Source of the DNA: JASGCK01 sp031538565
GTDB taxonomy: Bacteria; Pseudomonadota; Gammaproteobacteria; Burkholderiales; Burkholderiaceae_C
Length of the DNA stretch: 23,590 nucleotides
Direction: 5' to 3'
Assembly (NCBI GenBank): GCA_031538565.1
Contig: JAVKLS010000002.1
Coordinates: 1 to 23,590, forward strand
Below, in pieces: positions 13,985-22,402 of the stretch. Each line of letters opens with the position of its first letter. Position 1 is the first letter of the stretch. A program made the translations under genes and the position numbers. The notes beneath the pieces are model-generated. The model ran no database searches. It saw only the letters and a program-made list of their open reading frames with translations, and had not been told where the DNA came from.

Positions 13985-15728
13985 TCCTAAAAACCCCTCC
14001 CTTGGCGCTGCTGCAAGTTCAATCGAACAAGACTTGCAGCAGGGTTTGGATTTGTGTGCGCAAAAAAAATGGCGGCAGGCCGCCAGCTGCTTCGAGGCGG
14101 TGATAACGGCAAACCGCGGCCACGCCATCGCGTGGAACAATCTTGGCAATGTGCTGGACGAGTTAGGTGATTGGGCGGGCGCGTATGCGGCCTTTCAAGC
14201 CGCTCTTGCGCTTTCGCCAGATTACGCCAGCCCTAAAAAGAATTGGGCGATCATTGCTTACAAATACGGACTAGCCCAATACGCAGCAGGCAAATTACAA
14301 GCGGCACTGGCGGCATTTCAAATAGCGACGCAGCAAATGCCAAACCAAGCCGATTACGCCCACAGCTATTTGCAGTTGCTCCTAGAAACTTGCGAGCACA
14401 CGTCTGTTCAGGCGCACGTGCAGACGATGCGGGCGCACACGCAGGCGGATGAATCCTATTACCCTCATCCCTACCCACTTCTGGCGGCGGTGGACGATCC
14501 CCAGTGGCATCAGATTGCAGCAAGGCGCCACGTGGCAAGACTTTGCAATGAAGTGCATGATGCGCACCCCGATTCATTCGCCTCCATCGCTGCGTCCCCT
14601 AAAAATGAACGTATTCGGTTGGCGTATCTGTCATCCGATTGGCATCAGCATCCCGTGCCGCAGCAGCTGATTAGCAGCATTGAGCTGCATGATCGCACGC
14701 AATTTGAAGTCATTGGCATCGCCACCGACATCGTGCCCGACGTGACGCCGTGGCGCGCCCGTATTGAAGGCGCATTCGATCAGTTTTTTGCACTGGGCGA
14801 TTTAACAGACGCACACATTGCCACGCATTTAAAAGCCATGGACATTGATGTTGCTATCGACTTGTCGCTCTACATGGATGGCGGAAGACCTCTGATTTTG
14901 GCGAGTCGCCCGTGCCGCGTGCAAGTCGCGTTTTTGGGGTATGCGGGAACATCGGGCGCACCGTGGATAGATTATTTGATTGCCGATGAGGTGGTCATCC
15001 CGCAAAGTCACGCGCAGTTTTATTCGGAAAAAATCATGCGCTTGCCCCGTAGTTTTATGCCCGATCACGACCAACGCCCACAAGTGCGAATCCTTCAGGG
15101 GCGAGCACAAAGCCTCATCCAGCAAGGGCTGCCCGCAGATGGATTTGTGTTTTGTGCGTTTAGTAACCCCTACAAAATCACACCTGAAATGCTGGCGTGC
15201 TGGTTTGGCATTTTGCAAGCAGTGCCCGAAAGCGTGCTGTGGTTGCAAGCCAATAATGAAGTCGCGCAGCAAAACATTAAAACCGCTGCCGTGCAGGCTG
15301 GGCTTGCGGCAAAGCGACTGGTATTTGCCAAACGCGTGGATAGTTTTGACGAACATTTGCAGCGCTACGAGCTGGCCGATTTGTTTCTCGACAGCTTCCC
15401 CTACAACGCGCACGTGACCGCGGCCGACAGCCTGTGGGCTGAACTTCCCGTGTTGACTTTGCAAGGCCAGTCGTTTGCGTCGCGCGTGGCCAGTAGCCTA
15501 TTGTTGGCGTTGGATTTACAAGAACTTATCACGTACGATATGCCCAGCTACCAAGCGCGGGCGCTAGAGCTTGCGAAGCAGCCTGCGCAATTGCAAGCCT
15601 TGCGCGAAAAACTCGCACGCAGCAAAGCAGGGGGGCGGTACTTTAATCAAGCGGAATATGTTCGCGGCTTAGAGGGCGCTCTGCGAGAGGTAAGCCATTT
15701 TTCTTATTCTTTGCCGCCCTTCCTGTAG
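13962..15728 (+). CDS. TPR-containing GT41 (O-GlcNAc transferase-like) glycosyltransferase
   Basis: This 588-residue protein has an N-terminal tetratricopeptide part (about 25-145, clearest in WNNLGNVLDELGDW...AFQAALALSPDYA) and a C-terminal GT41 domain (about 218-575). The SSDWHQHP motif (from 224) holds His230, aligned with the catalytic-site His of human OGT (in SSDFGNHP). Lys405 in NPYKITPE fits the UDP-contacting lysine. DSFPYNAHVTAADSLWAELPVLT and SFASRVASSLL are further family signatures. The region usually reading DLxGYTxxxR is diverged (DLSLYMDGGRP). It probably moves a sugar from a nucleotide donor to protein, but target and sugar are unknown. I chose the GTG at 13962, 23 bases inside fadD; a TTG at 13911 is possible. 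Confidence 0.85.
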   Translation: MNSEQANNPKNPSLGAAASSIEQDLQQGLDLCAQKKWRQAASCFEAVITANRGHAIAWNNLGNVLDELGDWAGAYAAFQAALALSPDYASPKKNWAIIAYKYGLAQYAAGKLQAALAAFQIATQQMPNQADYAHSYLQLLLETCEHTSVQAHVQTMRAHTQADESYYPHPYPLLAAVDDPQWHQIAARRHVARLCNEVHDAHPDSFASIAASPKNERIRLAYLSSDWHQHPVPQQLISSIELHDRTQFEVIGIATDIVPDVTPWRARIEGAFDQFFALGDLTDAHIATHLKAMDIDVAIDLSLYMDGGRPLILASRPCRVQVAFLGYAGTSGAPWIDYLIADEVVIPQSHAQFYSEKIMRLPRSFMPDHDQRPQVRILQGRAQSLIQQGLPADGFVFCAFSNPYKITPEMLACWFGILQAVPESVLWLQANNEVAQQNIKTAAVQAGLAAKRLVFAKRVDSFDEHLQRYELADLFLDSFPYNAHVTAADSLWAELPVLTLQGQSFASRVASSLLLALDLQELITYDMPSYQARALELAKQPAQLQALREKLARSKAGGRYFNQAEYVRGLEGALREVSHFSYSLPPFL

Positions 15729-15772
15729 TATTTGCCTAGCTTTCTTTAACTCACTACTTTCATTGAGGTCAT

Positions 15773-16192
15773 ATGCTTTGGATTAAATCGCTTCATATTG
15801 TTTTTATTGTTTCGTGGTTTTCGGTGCTGTTTTATTTACCACGAATTTTTGTCAACCTTGCACAAATTCAAGACAGCACGAGTGCCGAGTACCAGCGTCT
15901 TATCGGAATGGCTCGGCGTTTGTCGCGCTTTGGGTTGATATTGGCTATTCCTGCGCTGGGCTTTGGCGCGTGGCTATGGCTTGGTTACGGCATTGGTACA
16001 AAACAAGCTTGGATGCACGCCAAATTGACCATTGTTTTGCTTGTGCTGGGTTACCAGCATGCTTGCGGTTCGATTTTGCGTAAATTTCAAAATGGAGCCA
16101 ATACACGCGGCGAAAAATGGTTCCGCTGGTTTAACGAAGTGCCCGTACTTCTGCTGTTGGTGGCGGTGATTTTGGTAGTTGTAAAGCCATAG
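15773..16192 (+). CDS. hemJ: HemJ-type protoporphyrinogen IX oxidase (CopD-like membrane protein)
   Basis: The 139-residue, four-helix membrane protein matches HemJ, the oxygen-independent enzyme that oxidises protoporphyrinogen IX to protoporphyrin IX in haem synthesis. The N-terminal WIKSLHIVFIVSWF holds His8, and WMHAKLTIVLLVLGYQH holds His82, Lys84 and His96. His8 and Lys84 match residues that are essential in cyanobacterial HemJ. The NEVPVLLLLVAVILVVVKP end is typical. GAGG at 15765-15768 lies four bases before the ATG. It starts 44 bases after the GT41 gene, in which no terminator is visible. Some annotations call such proteins CopD family; the short length and NEVP end favour HemJ. Confidence 0.88.
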   Translation: MLWIKSLHIVFIVSWFSVLFYLPRIFVNLAQIQDSTSAEYQRLIGMARRLSRFGLILAIPALGFGAWLWLGYGIGTKQAWMHAKLTIVLLVLGYQHACGSILRKFQNGANTRGEKWFRWFNEVPVLLLLVAVILVVVKP

Positions 16193-16207
16193 CGACCTGC
16201 ACGCAGT

Positions 16208-17269
16208 ATGAGTCTCTCGCACACAAGGCGTTATCAGATTTCGGGGCTTGCTTTGCCGCTGACGCTGGTGTACTTGGGACTCATCATCTACGCCAGTTTG
16301 TATCCGTTTTCGGGTTGGCAGTTTCAAGGCGTGATGCCGTGGGCTTTTGTTGCCGCGCCGTTGCCACGCTATTGGAGCGGTTTTGACGTGGCGATTAACG
16401 TAATTGGCTACATTCCCCTAGGATTTTTATTGGCCGTTGCACGGGAGAGTTTTCCAAGTCGCAAGCGTTCTATTTGGTTTGCCGTTTTGGGTGTGTGCGC
16501 GTTTGCGTTTGCAATGGAGGCGCTGCAAACCTATCTTGCGCCGCGTGTGGCATCCAATGCAGATTGGGCACTTAACACGCTGGGTGGTTTTGTGGGTGCG
16601 TTGTTGGCGTGGATGGCGGAGGGCTTGGGGTTGTTGCAAAGTTGGTCACGCTTCCGTGGCGAGCGGTTTTTGGCGGGCTCTGGCTTTACGCTTGGATTGC
16701 TCGTGCTGTGGCCGTTGGCGCTTTTGTATCCCACACCGATTGCGCTGGGTTTGGGTTACGGGATTGGGCAGTGGCTAGATTTAAAGACGCAGATGCCGTC
16801 AAACCGAGGCGAAATCACCATCGTCGCGCTGGGACTTTTAACGCCTCTGCTAATGAGCTACGCCGTAATTCCTAGGTTGTCACATCGTGTGGTGACGGTG
16901 GTGGTGATTACGCTTTCTGCGCTTGGTGTGATGACGCTGTCAAATGGCTTGAGCTTTGGTCCCGAGCACGCAACCGTATGGTTTAGCTCGCAGGTGCAGT
17001 GGGGGTTTGGCTGGGCCGTCGTGATGGGTGCGTTGCTGCTGGTAGCGCCGCGCAGGCTGTGCTGGGTGCTGGCGTTTTTGGTGCTTGGGTCGCAGCTTTT
17101 GCTGCTGGGCATCATGGCAAGTGACCCCTATTTCGCGGAAACTTTAAGCAAGTGGGAGAGCGGGCAATTCATTCGTTTTTATGGCGCGACGCAGTGGTTG
17201 GGGCGAATTTGGCCGTATGCGGCTCTGGCGTTGGTTGTCTCGCGCCTCGCGTCGCCACACAAAAGTTAG
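16208..17269 (+). CDS. VanZ-family membrane protein
   Basis: The 353-residue membrane protein has about eight to ten hydrophobic segments. The N-terminal half (about 15-140) is a VanZ-like domain with SLYPFSGW, INVIGYIPLGFLL (63-75), and the conserved acidic/polar residues Glu104, Gln107, Asp119 and Asn123 in MEALQTYL and NADWALNTLGG. The C-terminal half is hydrophobic with no motif I recognise. VanZ gives low-level teicoplanin resistance in enterococci, but most homologues have no known role; an envelope or glycolipid function is only a guess. It starts 15 bases after hemJ without a strong ribosome site and ends nine bases before the ferredoxin gene. Confidence 0.85.
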   Translation: MSLSHTRRYQISGLALPLTLVYLGLIIYASLYPFSGWQFQGVMPWAFVAAPLPRYWSGFDVAINVIGYIPLGFLLAVARESFPSRKRSIWFAVLGVCAFAFAMEALQTYLAPRVASNADWALNTLGGFVGALLAWMAEGLGLLQSWSRFRGERFLAGSGFTLGLLVLWPLALLYPTPIALGLGYGIGQWLDLKTQMPSNRGEITIVALGLLTPLLMSYAVIPRLSHRVVTVVVITLSALGVMTLSNGLSFGPEHATVWFSSQVQWGFGWAVVMGALLLVAPRRLCWVLAFLVLGSQLLLLGIMASDPYFAETLSKWESGQFIRFYGATQWLGRIWPYAALALVVSRLASPHKS

Positions 17270-17278
17270 AATCTTTGC

Positions 17279-17626
17279 ATGACGACATCCTCCAAGCCGT
17301 ACTACGAACGGCACATCTTTTTTTGCTTGAACGAACGCGACAAAAATAAAGGCGAAGCATCGTGCTCGCAGCACAACGCGCAAACTGCTTTTGAGCATTG
17401 CAAGCAAGCCGTTAAAAGCGCGGGACTTGCAGGCGCGGGCAAGGTGCGCGTGAATCGTGCGGGCTGTTTAGATCGCTGCGCGGGAGGCCCCGTTGCCGTG
17501 GTTTACCCCGAAGGCGTGTGGTATAGCTACGTTGATACGCACGACATCGACGAAATTGTTGAGCGCCACTTAACGCACGGCGAAGTAGTCGAGCGCCTAG
17601 TGACGCCGCCAAACGTAGGTCGATAA
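17279..17626 (+). CDS. Thioredoxin-like [2Fe-2S] ferredoxin
   Basis: The 115-residue cytosolic protein has a thioredoxin-like 2Fe-2S fold. Cys16 (HIFFCLNER), Cys29 (EASCS), Cys63 and Cys67 (NRAGCLDRCAGGPV) form the expected C-x12-C ... C-x3-C ligand set; Cys41 is extra. The end (VWYSYVDTHDIDEIVERHL) is also typical. It probably carries single electrons, but the partner is not evident. The ATG at 17279 lies nine bases after vanZ. No ribosome site is seen; TAGAAT at 17268-17273 lies five bases before the ATG and may be a -10 for a leaderless message, or the gene may be expressed with vanZ. Confidence 0.9.
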   Translation: MTTSSKPYYERHIFFCLNERDKNKGEASCSQHNAQTAFEHCKQAVKSAGLAGAGKVRVNRAGCLDRCAGGPVAVVYPEGVWYSYVDTHDIDEIVERHLTHGEVVERLVTPPNVGR

Positions 17627-17640
17627 GCCGTCACTTTGCT

Positions 17641-18969
17641 TTGAACGCACACAAAATTTATCTTCAGCCCGTTTGCCTGCGGATGTTGGCGCTGGGGTTT
17701 TCTGCGGGCTTGCCCCTGCTCTTGGTGCTGGGCACGCTGTCGTTTTGGTTGCGCGAAGCGGGTGTGAGTCGTGCAACGATTGGGCATTTGTCGTGGGTCG
17801 GTTTGGCATACGGTTTTAAGTGGGTGTGGGCTCCGCTGGTGGACAGGGTGACGCTACCGCTGCTTGGGCGACTGGGGCGTCGGCGCTCGTGGCTTTTGCT
17901 GGCGCAAGTGGGCGTGATGGCAGGGCTTATCGGCATGGCGTTGAGCGATCCCAAAGAGTCGCTCAACACAATTGTTGGCTGTGCCTTGCTGGTTGCTTTT
18001 TCTAGCGCCACGCAAGATATTGCGCTGGACGCCTTTCGCATTGAATCGGCTGACACCAGTTTGCAAGCCGCGCTAGCAGCTAGTTATCAAACGGGTTATC
18101 GGCTTGCCATGATTTGGGCGGGCGCAGGCGTGCTGTGGCTGGCAGCAAGAAACGAAGCGCCAGACGCCACCGTTTACGCACAAGCGCCGTGGGGCACGGC
18201 GTATGGTGTGATGGCGCTGTCGATGTGGGTGGGCGTGCTGACGGTTTTATTTGCCAAAGAACCCGTGCAAACACAGGTCATCAGAACAGCCAAAAATTTT
18301 GACGAATGGTTGCAAGTGGCACTTATTAACCCGTTTGCAGAATTTTTTACGCGCTACAAATGGCATGGTTTTTTGATTTTGACTTTGATTGCCACGTACC
18401 GCATCTCGGATGTCGTTATGGGCATCATGGCAAATCCTTTTTATGTGGACATGGGCTACACCAAAGATGAGGTCGCTGCCGTTACCAAAATGTATGGTGT
18501 CGCCATGACGCTTGTGGGTGCTTTCGTGGGCGGAGCGCTTGCGCCAAAACTAGGCGATGGACGGGTGGGCGTACTGCGCCTGATGATGGCGGGCGCGTTG
18601 CTATCAAGTCTCAGCAACTTACTTTTTTCCTGGTTAGCAACGCGTGGTCACGATGTCAATGCGCTGATTGCCGTGGTCTCTGCCGACAACCTTGCCAGCG
18701 GACTTGCCAGTGCTGCCTTTATTGCCTATCTGTCCAGCCTGACCAGCATCAACTACACCGCTACGCAATACGCGCTGTTTAGCTCGCTGATGCTGCTCTT
18801 GCCTAAATTTTTAGCGGGCTATTCGGGGGACTTTGTGGACGGCTATGGCTATCACGACTTCTTTACCGCCACGGCGCTGCTGGGTTTGCCTGTGGCGGTG
18901 CTGGTGTGGTGGGCGGGGCGAATGGAGTCGCAGATTAAGCCGCTTGCATCAACTGACAGTACGCGCTAA
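17641..18969 (+). CDS. ampG: AmpG-type muropeptide permease (MFS)
   Basis: A twelve-helix major facilitator protein of 442 residues (E. coli AmpG 491). It carries AmpG signatures: LGFSAGLPLLLVLGTLSFWLREAG near the N-terminus, WVGLAYGFKWVWAPLVDR (about 52-69), LGRRRSWLLLAQ, SSATQDIALDAFRIE and SYQTGYRLAMIWAG. AmpG imports anhydro-muropeptides from the periplasm for cell-wall recycling, and in some species this signals beta-lactamase induction. No ampR or ampC is present here. The start is a TTG at 17641, the only start upstream of the conserved LQPVCLRML; a later ATG at 17683 would cut into the first helix. The last 21 bases overlap the convergent sbcB. Confidence 0.87.
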   Translation: MNAHKIYLQPVCLRMLALGFSAGLPLLLVLGTLSFWLREAGVSRATIGHLSWVGLAYGFKWVWAPLVDRVTLPLLGRLGRRRSWLLLAQVGVMAGLIGMALSDPKESLNTIVGCALLVAFSSATQDIALDAFRIESADTSLQAALAASYQTGYRLAMIWAGAGVLWLAARNEAPDATVYAQAPWGTAYGVMALSMWVGVLTVLFAKEPVQTQVIRTAKNFDEWLQVALINPFAEFFTRYKWHGFLILTLIATYRISDVVMGIMANPFYVDMGYTKDEVAAVTKMYGVAMTLVGAFVGGALAPKLGDGRVGVLRLMMAGALLSSLSNLLFSWLATRGHDVNALIAVVSADNLASGLASAAFIAYLSSLTSINYTATQYALFSSLMLLLPKFLAGYSGDFVDGYGYHDFFTATALLGLPVAVLVWWAGRMESQIKPLASTDSTR

Positions 18970-20463
18970 CGCCATGCCATAGTCACGCAATTGAGCAAGC
19001 GTTGCTTTGCCCGCCGCGTGAGGATGAGGCGACAGGTCCAAATCGACGTTTAAGCGTTCAATTTCAGCGAAGTACTCGGCAAATGTGCGGGCGTGACCTG
19101 CGCCATCATGCAATCGGCTTTGACAGTGCTGCTTCCATGCGGCCTGTTCTTCTAGACTCAAACTGCTGGAGAAGTTACGGGCTTTAAAGCGCCAAAACAC
19201 GTCGTTTAAGCGCGGGTCATCAAATGCAGGAGAACGATCGCCAAGTTTGTTCGGCGCGGTCTGCGCTTTCTTGGCAAGCTGCGCGAGGGTGTGTTTGTCT
19301 GCGTTGCCTACAAAGCCGTCGTACAGCGCTTCATCGGCGTCGGGCGCTGCACTGCCAGTGCTGGCGGGACGCGCAAATACGTCGCGCCAAACGGCACTCA
19401 AGTCGGGCAAATCACGGGCGATGCGCGCTTTGGCAAGGCAGGCGGCTAAATCAATACGCCATTTTTTTTGCAGCTCAGGCGTGAGCGCTTTGTATTCACC
19501 GCCTCGGCTGCCCAGCACAAAGGGCGACTTGTTGATGTGCACACTTTTAATAGGCAAGCGCGGCACGCCCTCTGGCAGATCGGCTTGTTTGGTGAATAGT
19601 CGCTCACGAATCTGATCGGCTTTAAGGTCGGCAAGCACGCTGGGCAAGTCCGCGTTTTCAGCCGATAAGTCCCATGCAATGATTTCGTTTTGATTGGTGG
19701 GATGCGTGGCAAGCGGCCACATCAGCGCGAGGCAGCCGCGCTCGGCAGGGAACATTCCGCTGACGTGGATAAAAGGCTCTGCATCGGTCTGGACGCATGG
19801 CAATTTCATCTCCAACAGTACGCGGTCTTTTTTATGCAGCGTCAAATAAAAATCAAACAACTTGGGTTGCAAATGTTTAATCAAGCGTGCCAAGGCAATG
19901 GTGGCACGTACGTCGCTGACGGCATCGTGCGCTGCATCGTGCGCAATGCCGTTGGCGGCGGTGAGCATTTCTAATTTGAAGCGCGGTTTTCCGTCTGCGT
20001 CCAGTGGCCAATGGATGCCATCGGGTCTAAGTGCATAAGCGGTGCGTACCAAGTCTTGCACATCCCAGCGTCCGCATTGGTTGCGCCATTCGCGTGCGTA
20101 GGGGTCGATGAGGTTGCGCCAAAACAAGTGTCGCGTGACTTCGTCGTCAAAGCGAAGCGTGTTGTAGCCCACGCCAATCGTGCCTTCGCTGCTTAGCGCC
20201 TCATCGATACGCCTGGCAAATTCGGGCTCTAGGATGCCGCGCTCTTGGCAGCGCTGCGGCGTAATGCCTGTGAGCAAGCAGGCCTCGGGGCTGGGTAGAT
20301 AGTCGGCGTGCGGTTGGCAATAAAGCTCAATAGGCTCACCGATTTCGTTCAGATCGGCATCGGTGCGAATGGCGGCAAACTGGGCGGGACGATCGCGCCT
20401 GGTGTGCAGGCCAAAGGTTTCGTAGTCGTGCCATAAAAAGGTGTGGGTGTGGGTGCTGGACAT
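18949..20463 (-). CDS. sbcB: Exodeoxyribonuclease I
   Basis: 3'-to-5' single-strand DNA exonuclease of recombination and mismatch repair. The 504-residue product (E. coli 475) has the DnaQ-like exonuclease domain first: FLWHDYETFG with Asp13 and Glu15, GYNTLRFDDEVTRH with Asp106, and AAHDAVSDVRATIALA with His179 and Asp184, all aligned with the E. coli catalytic residues (Asp15, Glu17, Asp108, His181, Asp186) at a shift of two. The SH3-like and C-terminal helical regions follow (RNFSSSLSLEEQAAWKQHC near the end). It begins 25 bases after the MBL gene and is the last gene of dapA-bamC-MBL-sbcB. Its 3' end overlaps ampG by 21 bases. Confidence 0.95.
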   Translation of the reverse strand: MSSTHTHTFLWHDYETFGLHTRRDRPAQFAAIRTDADLNEIGEPIELYCQPHADYLPSPEACLLTGITPQRCQERGILEPEFARRIDEALSSEGTIGVGYNTLRFDDEVTRHLFWRNLIDPYAREWRNQCGRWDVQDLVRTAYALRPDGIHWPLDADGKPRFKLEMLTAANGIAHDAAHDAVSDVRATIALARLIKHLQPKLFDFYLTLHKKDRVLLEMKLPCVQTDAEPFIHVSGMFPAERGCLALMWPLATHPTNQNEIIAWDLSAENADLPSVLADLKADQIRERLFTKQADLPEGVPRLPIKSVHINKSPFVLGSRGGEYKALTPELQKKWRIDLAACLAKARIARDLPDLSAVWRDVFARPASTGSAAPDADEALYDGFVGNADKHTLAQLAKKAQTAPNKLGDRSPAFDDPRLNDVFWRFKARNFSSSLSLEEQAAWKQHCQSRLHDGAGHARTFAEYFAEIERLNVDLDLSPHPHAAGKATLAQLRDYGMALARTVS

Positions 20464-20488
20464 GGTGCGATGTGCGCTGGACGTGCTG

Positions 20489-21274
20489 TTACAAATTTAT
20501 CCAATCAAAGCCCGATTCTGCGTTGGCAATGACGAGTGCAAAACTGGGCGCAATTTGGGTGCGTGCAATCGCTTCTTGTACCAAGCTTGGGTGGTTGTTT
20601 TGCTCACTCAAGTGCGCGGCAACTACATGGCGCAATCCCGTGTGGTGAATGCCTTGCAGAGTGTCCGCTGCCTGGGCGTTGCTTAAATGCCCGTAGCTGC
20701 CAGCAATGCGCTGCTTTAAAAAGGGCGGATATTTGCTGGCTTGCAGCATGGCTTCGTCGTGGTTGAACTCCAGCACCACAGCATCTAGGTTTTGCAGATG
20801 CGACAGCACATGGGGCGTGGTGTGTCCTAGGTCGGTCAAAATGCCAAAGCGCTTGCCGTTTGCGCTCACGGTCAGTTGCAGGGGCTCTTTTGCGTCATGC
20901 GCCACGGTAAAGGGATGCAGCGTTAAATTGCCCGCCGCAATGGTTTGACTATCACGCGCAAAGTGGATGTGCGCACTGACGTCAGGCGTGCCCATGGCCC
21001 AGTAAGTGCCGCGACTCATCCAAGTGGGAATACCTTCTTGCTGCGCAAGAAGGCGGGCGCATCCCACGTGGTCGCTGTGCTCGTGCGTGACAAAAAGCAA
21101 GTCGATATCCTGGATGCCAAGTCCGCGTTTTTGTAGGCGCTCGCCAAGCTGCTTAAAGGGGATGCCGCAGTCGATGAGCAGTCGCGTGACATGGCGCCCA
21201 TCGCTTGCTTCTAGCAAAGTGGCGTTGCCTGCGCTACCACTGCCTAGCGAGCAAAACCGCAGACTGGGCTGCAT
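20489..21274 (-). CDS. MBL-fold metallo-hydrolase (YycJ/WalJ-like)
   Basis: The 261-residue product starts with LRFCSLGSGSAGNATLLE, typical of the YycJ/WalJ group. Metal-binding residues are visible: THEHSDH (63-69), His126 (TVAHDA), Asp148 (ILTDLGH), GHLS with His196, and His221 in AAHLSEQNNHP. Homologues are thought to act on nucleic acids or in cell-wall and replication coordination, but the reaction is not settled. The ATG directly follows the bamC stop with no gap (TAG then ATG), which suggests coupled translation. sbcB follows after 25 bases; a DNA-related role would fit that neighbour but is inference. Confidence 0.9.
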   Translation of the reverse strand: MQPSLRFCSLGSGSAGNATLLEASDGRHVTRLLIDCGIPFKQLGERLQKRGLGIQDIDLLFVTHEHSDHVGCARLLAQQEGIPTWMSRGTYWAMGTPDVSAHIHFARDSQTIAAGNLTLHPFTVAHDAKEPLQLTVSANGKRFGILTDLGHTTPHVLSHLQNLDAVVLEFNHDEAMLQASKYPPFLKQRIAGSYGHLSNAQAADTLQGIHHTGLRHVVAAHLSEQNNHPSLVQEAIARTQIAPSFALVIANAESGFDWINL

Positions 21275-22402
21275 CTATTTCAAATCGTCTTGCAAGATTT
21301 TTAAAATGCTATTGGCTTGAACGGCATCTAAAGTTTTGCCATTGATGTCTGCCACTTGCACGTGTGTTTGGTTTGCGTTTGCCGCCACAATGACCTGGTA
21401 TTTTTTGAGGGATTCTTTCGCTTTTGCGCCAAACAACCCTGCAAAAAAACCAGGTTCATTTTTGACGGCATCAGAGTCCACGTAACGCACAAAATAAACA
21501 CCTTTGCTGCGGTCACGGTCTTCGACAGTGAAGTTGGTGCGATCTAGGGCGAGACCCACGCGCCGCCATGCTTGGTCAAATGCATCGGGTAAAACCAGAC
21601 GGCTTTGTCCATCTGTTTGTTCGATGCTGGCGCGCAATGCGGTGGTGGGCGCATCGGCCGTGGGTGAGCTTGGTTTAACTGGGTTTAGTGCCGCATTGGC
21701 ACTGTCTTGCGCTGCGCCTAGGCGCACCATGAGGCGTTTTAAGAATTCGATTTCTAATTCAGGATCGGTGGCGCGGGGTTTCCATGCGAGACGCGTTTTG
21801 CTGCTGTCAACAAAGTCTTCTAATAAACCGCGATGGATGATAAAAATTTCACTACCGCCTGTAGCGGTGCGTTCGACGCGTGTACGATATTTGTCCCGCT
21901 CATTGGTAGAGAACAAGCCATCGAGAATCTTACCTAGGTATTTGCGAACGCCGTCTTGCGGCAGTTTGGCTCGATTTTCATTCCAGTCGGTCTCTAGGAT
22001 GCCTAAATTAGGCTGATCAACCACGATGCTAAAACCGTTATCGATCCAAAACTTTTTAAGCTCATCCCACAGCTGCTCGGGTGGGCGATTTTCGGCTAAG
22101 AGCCAGCGTTGCGTACCCTCGCGCATGACGCGCACATCGCCAAGCGTATTGGCCGCTACGGCTGAGTTGGTAACGACCGATTTTGCTGCGGCACTTGATT
22201 GGTAGGCATTGGCATTAGCCGCGCCACTAGCGGGCACAAGCGATTGTGTATTTTTGGTTAGCAAACTTAGGTCTGGTGGAACTTCTAAGGTTGGCGTTTG
22301 TGTGCCTTTTGATTTGTAGTCCACCTTCGCGTTATCAAACGTGGTGGTGCAACCCGCCAGCAATAAAAAGCATAAAGCGATGAGTGGCCGAATGTTCATC
22401 AT
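21275..22402 (-). CDS. bamC: Outer membrane assembly lipoprotein BamC
   Basis: Lipoprotein subunit of the BAM complex, which folds beta-barrel proteins into the outer membrane. From the ATG at 22402 the product has 375 residues (E. coli 344). A signal peptide ends in the lipobox LLAGC with acylated Cys18; then follow the unstructured DYKSKG...LEVPPDLSLL stretch that wraps BamD, and two helix-grip domains (about 85-235 and 260-372). The frame continues open to 22525 inside dapA, but the signal peptide sets the start at 22402 or 22399. GAAAG lies four bases before the first ATG and seven before the second. Its first ATG shares one base with the dapA TAA. dapA-bamC is also the E. coli order (dapA-nlpB). 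Confidence 0.93.
   Translation of the reverse strand: MMNIRPLIALCFLLLAGCTTTFDNAKVDYKSKGTQTPTLEVPPDLSLLTKNTQSLVPASGAANANAYQSSAAAKSVVTNSAVAANTLGDVRVMREGTQRWLLAENRPPEQLWDELKKFWIDNGFSIVVDQPNLGILETDWNENRAKLPQDGVRKYLGKILDGLFSTNERDKYRTRVERTATGGSEIFIIHRGLLEDFVDSSKTRLAWKPRATDPELEIEFLKRLMVRLGAAQDSANAALNPVKPSSPTADAPTTALRASIEQTDGQSRLVLPDAFDQAWRRVGLALDRTNFTVEDRDRSKGVYFVRYVDSDAVKNEPGFFAGLFGAKAKESLKKYQVIVAANANQTHVQVADINGKTLDAVQANSILKILQDDLK

Noticed and set aside
14829..15464. A 211-codon frame antisense to the GT41 gene.
   Set aside because: Shadow of the GT41 coding region, with no domain and an odd composition.
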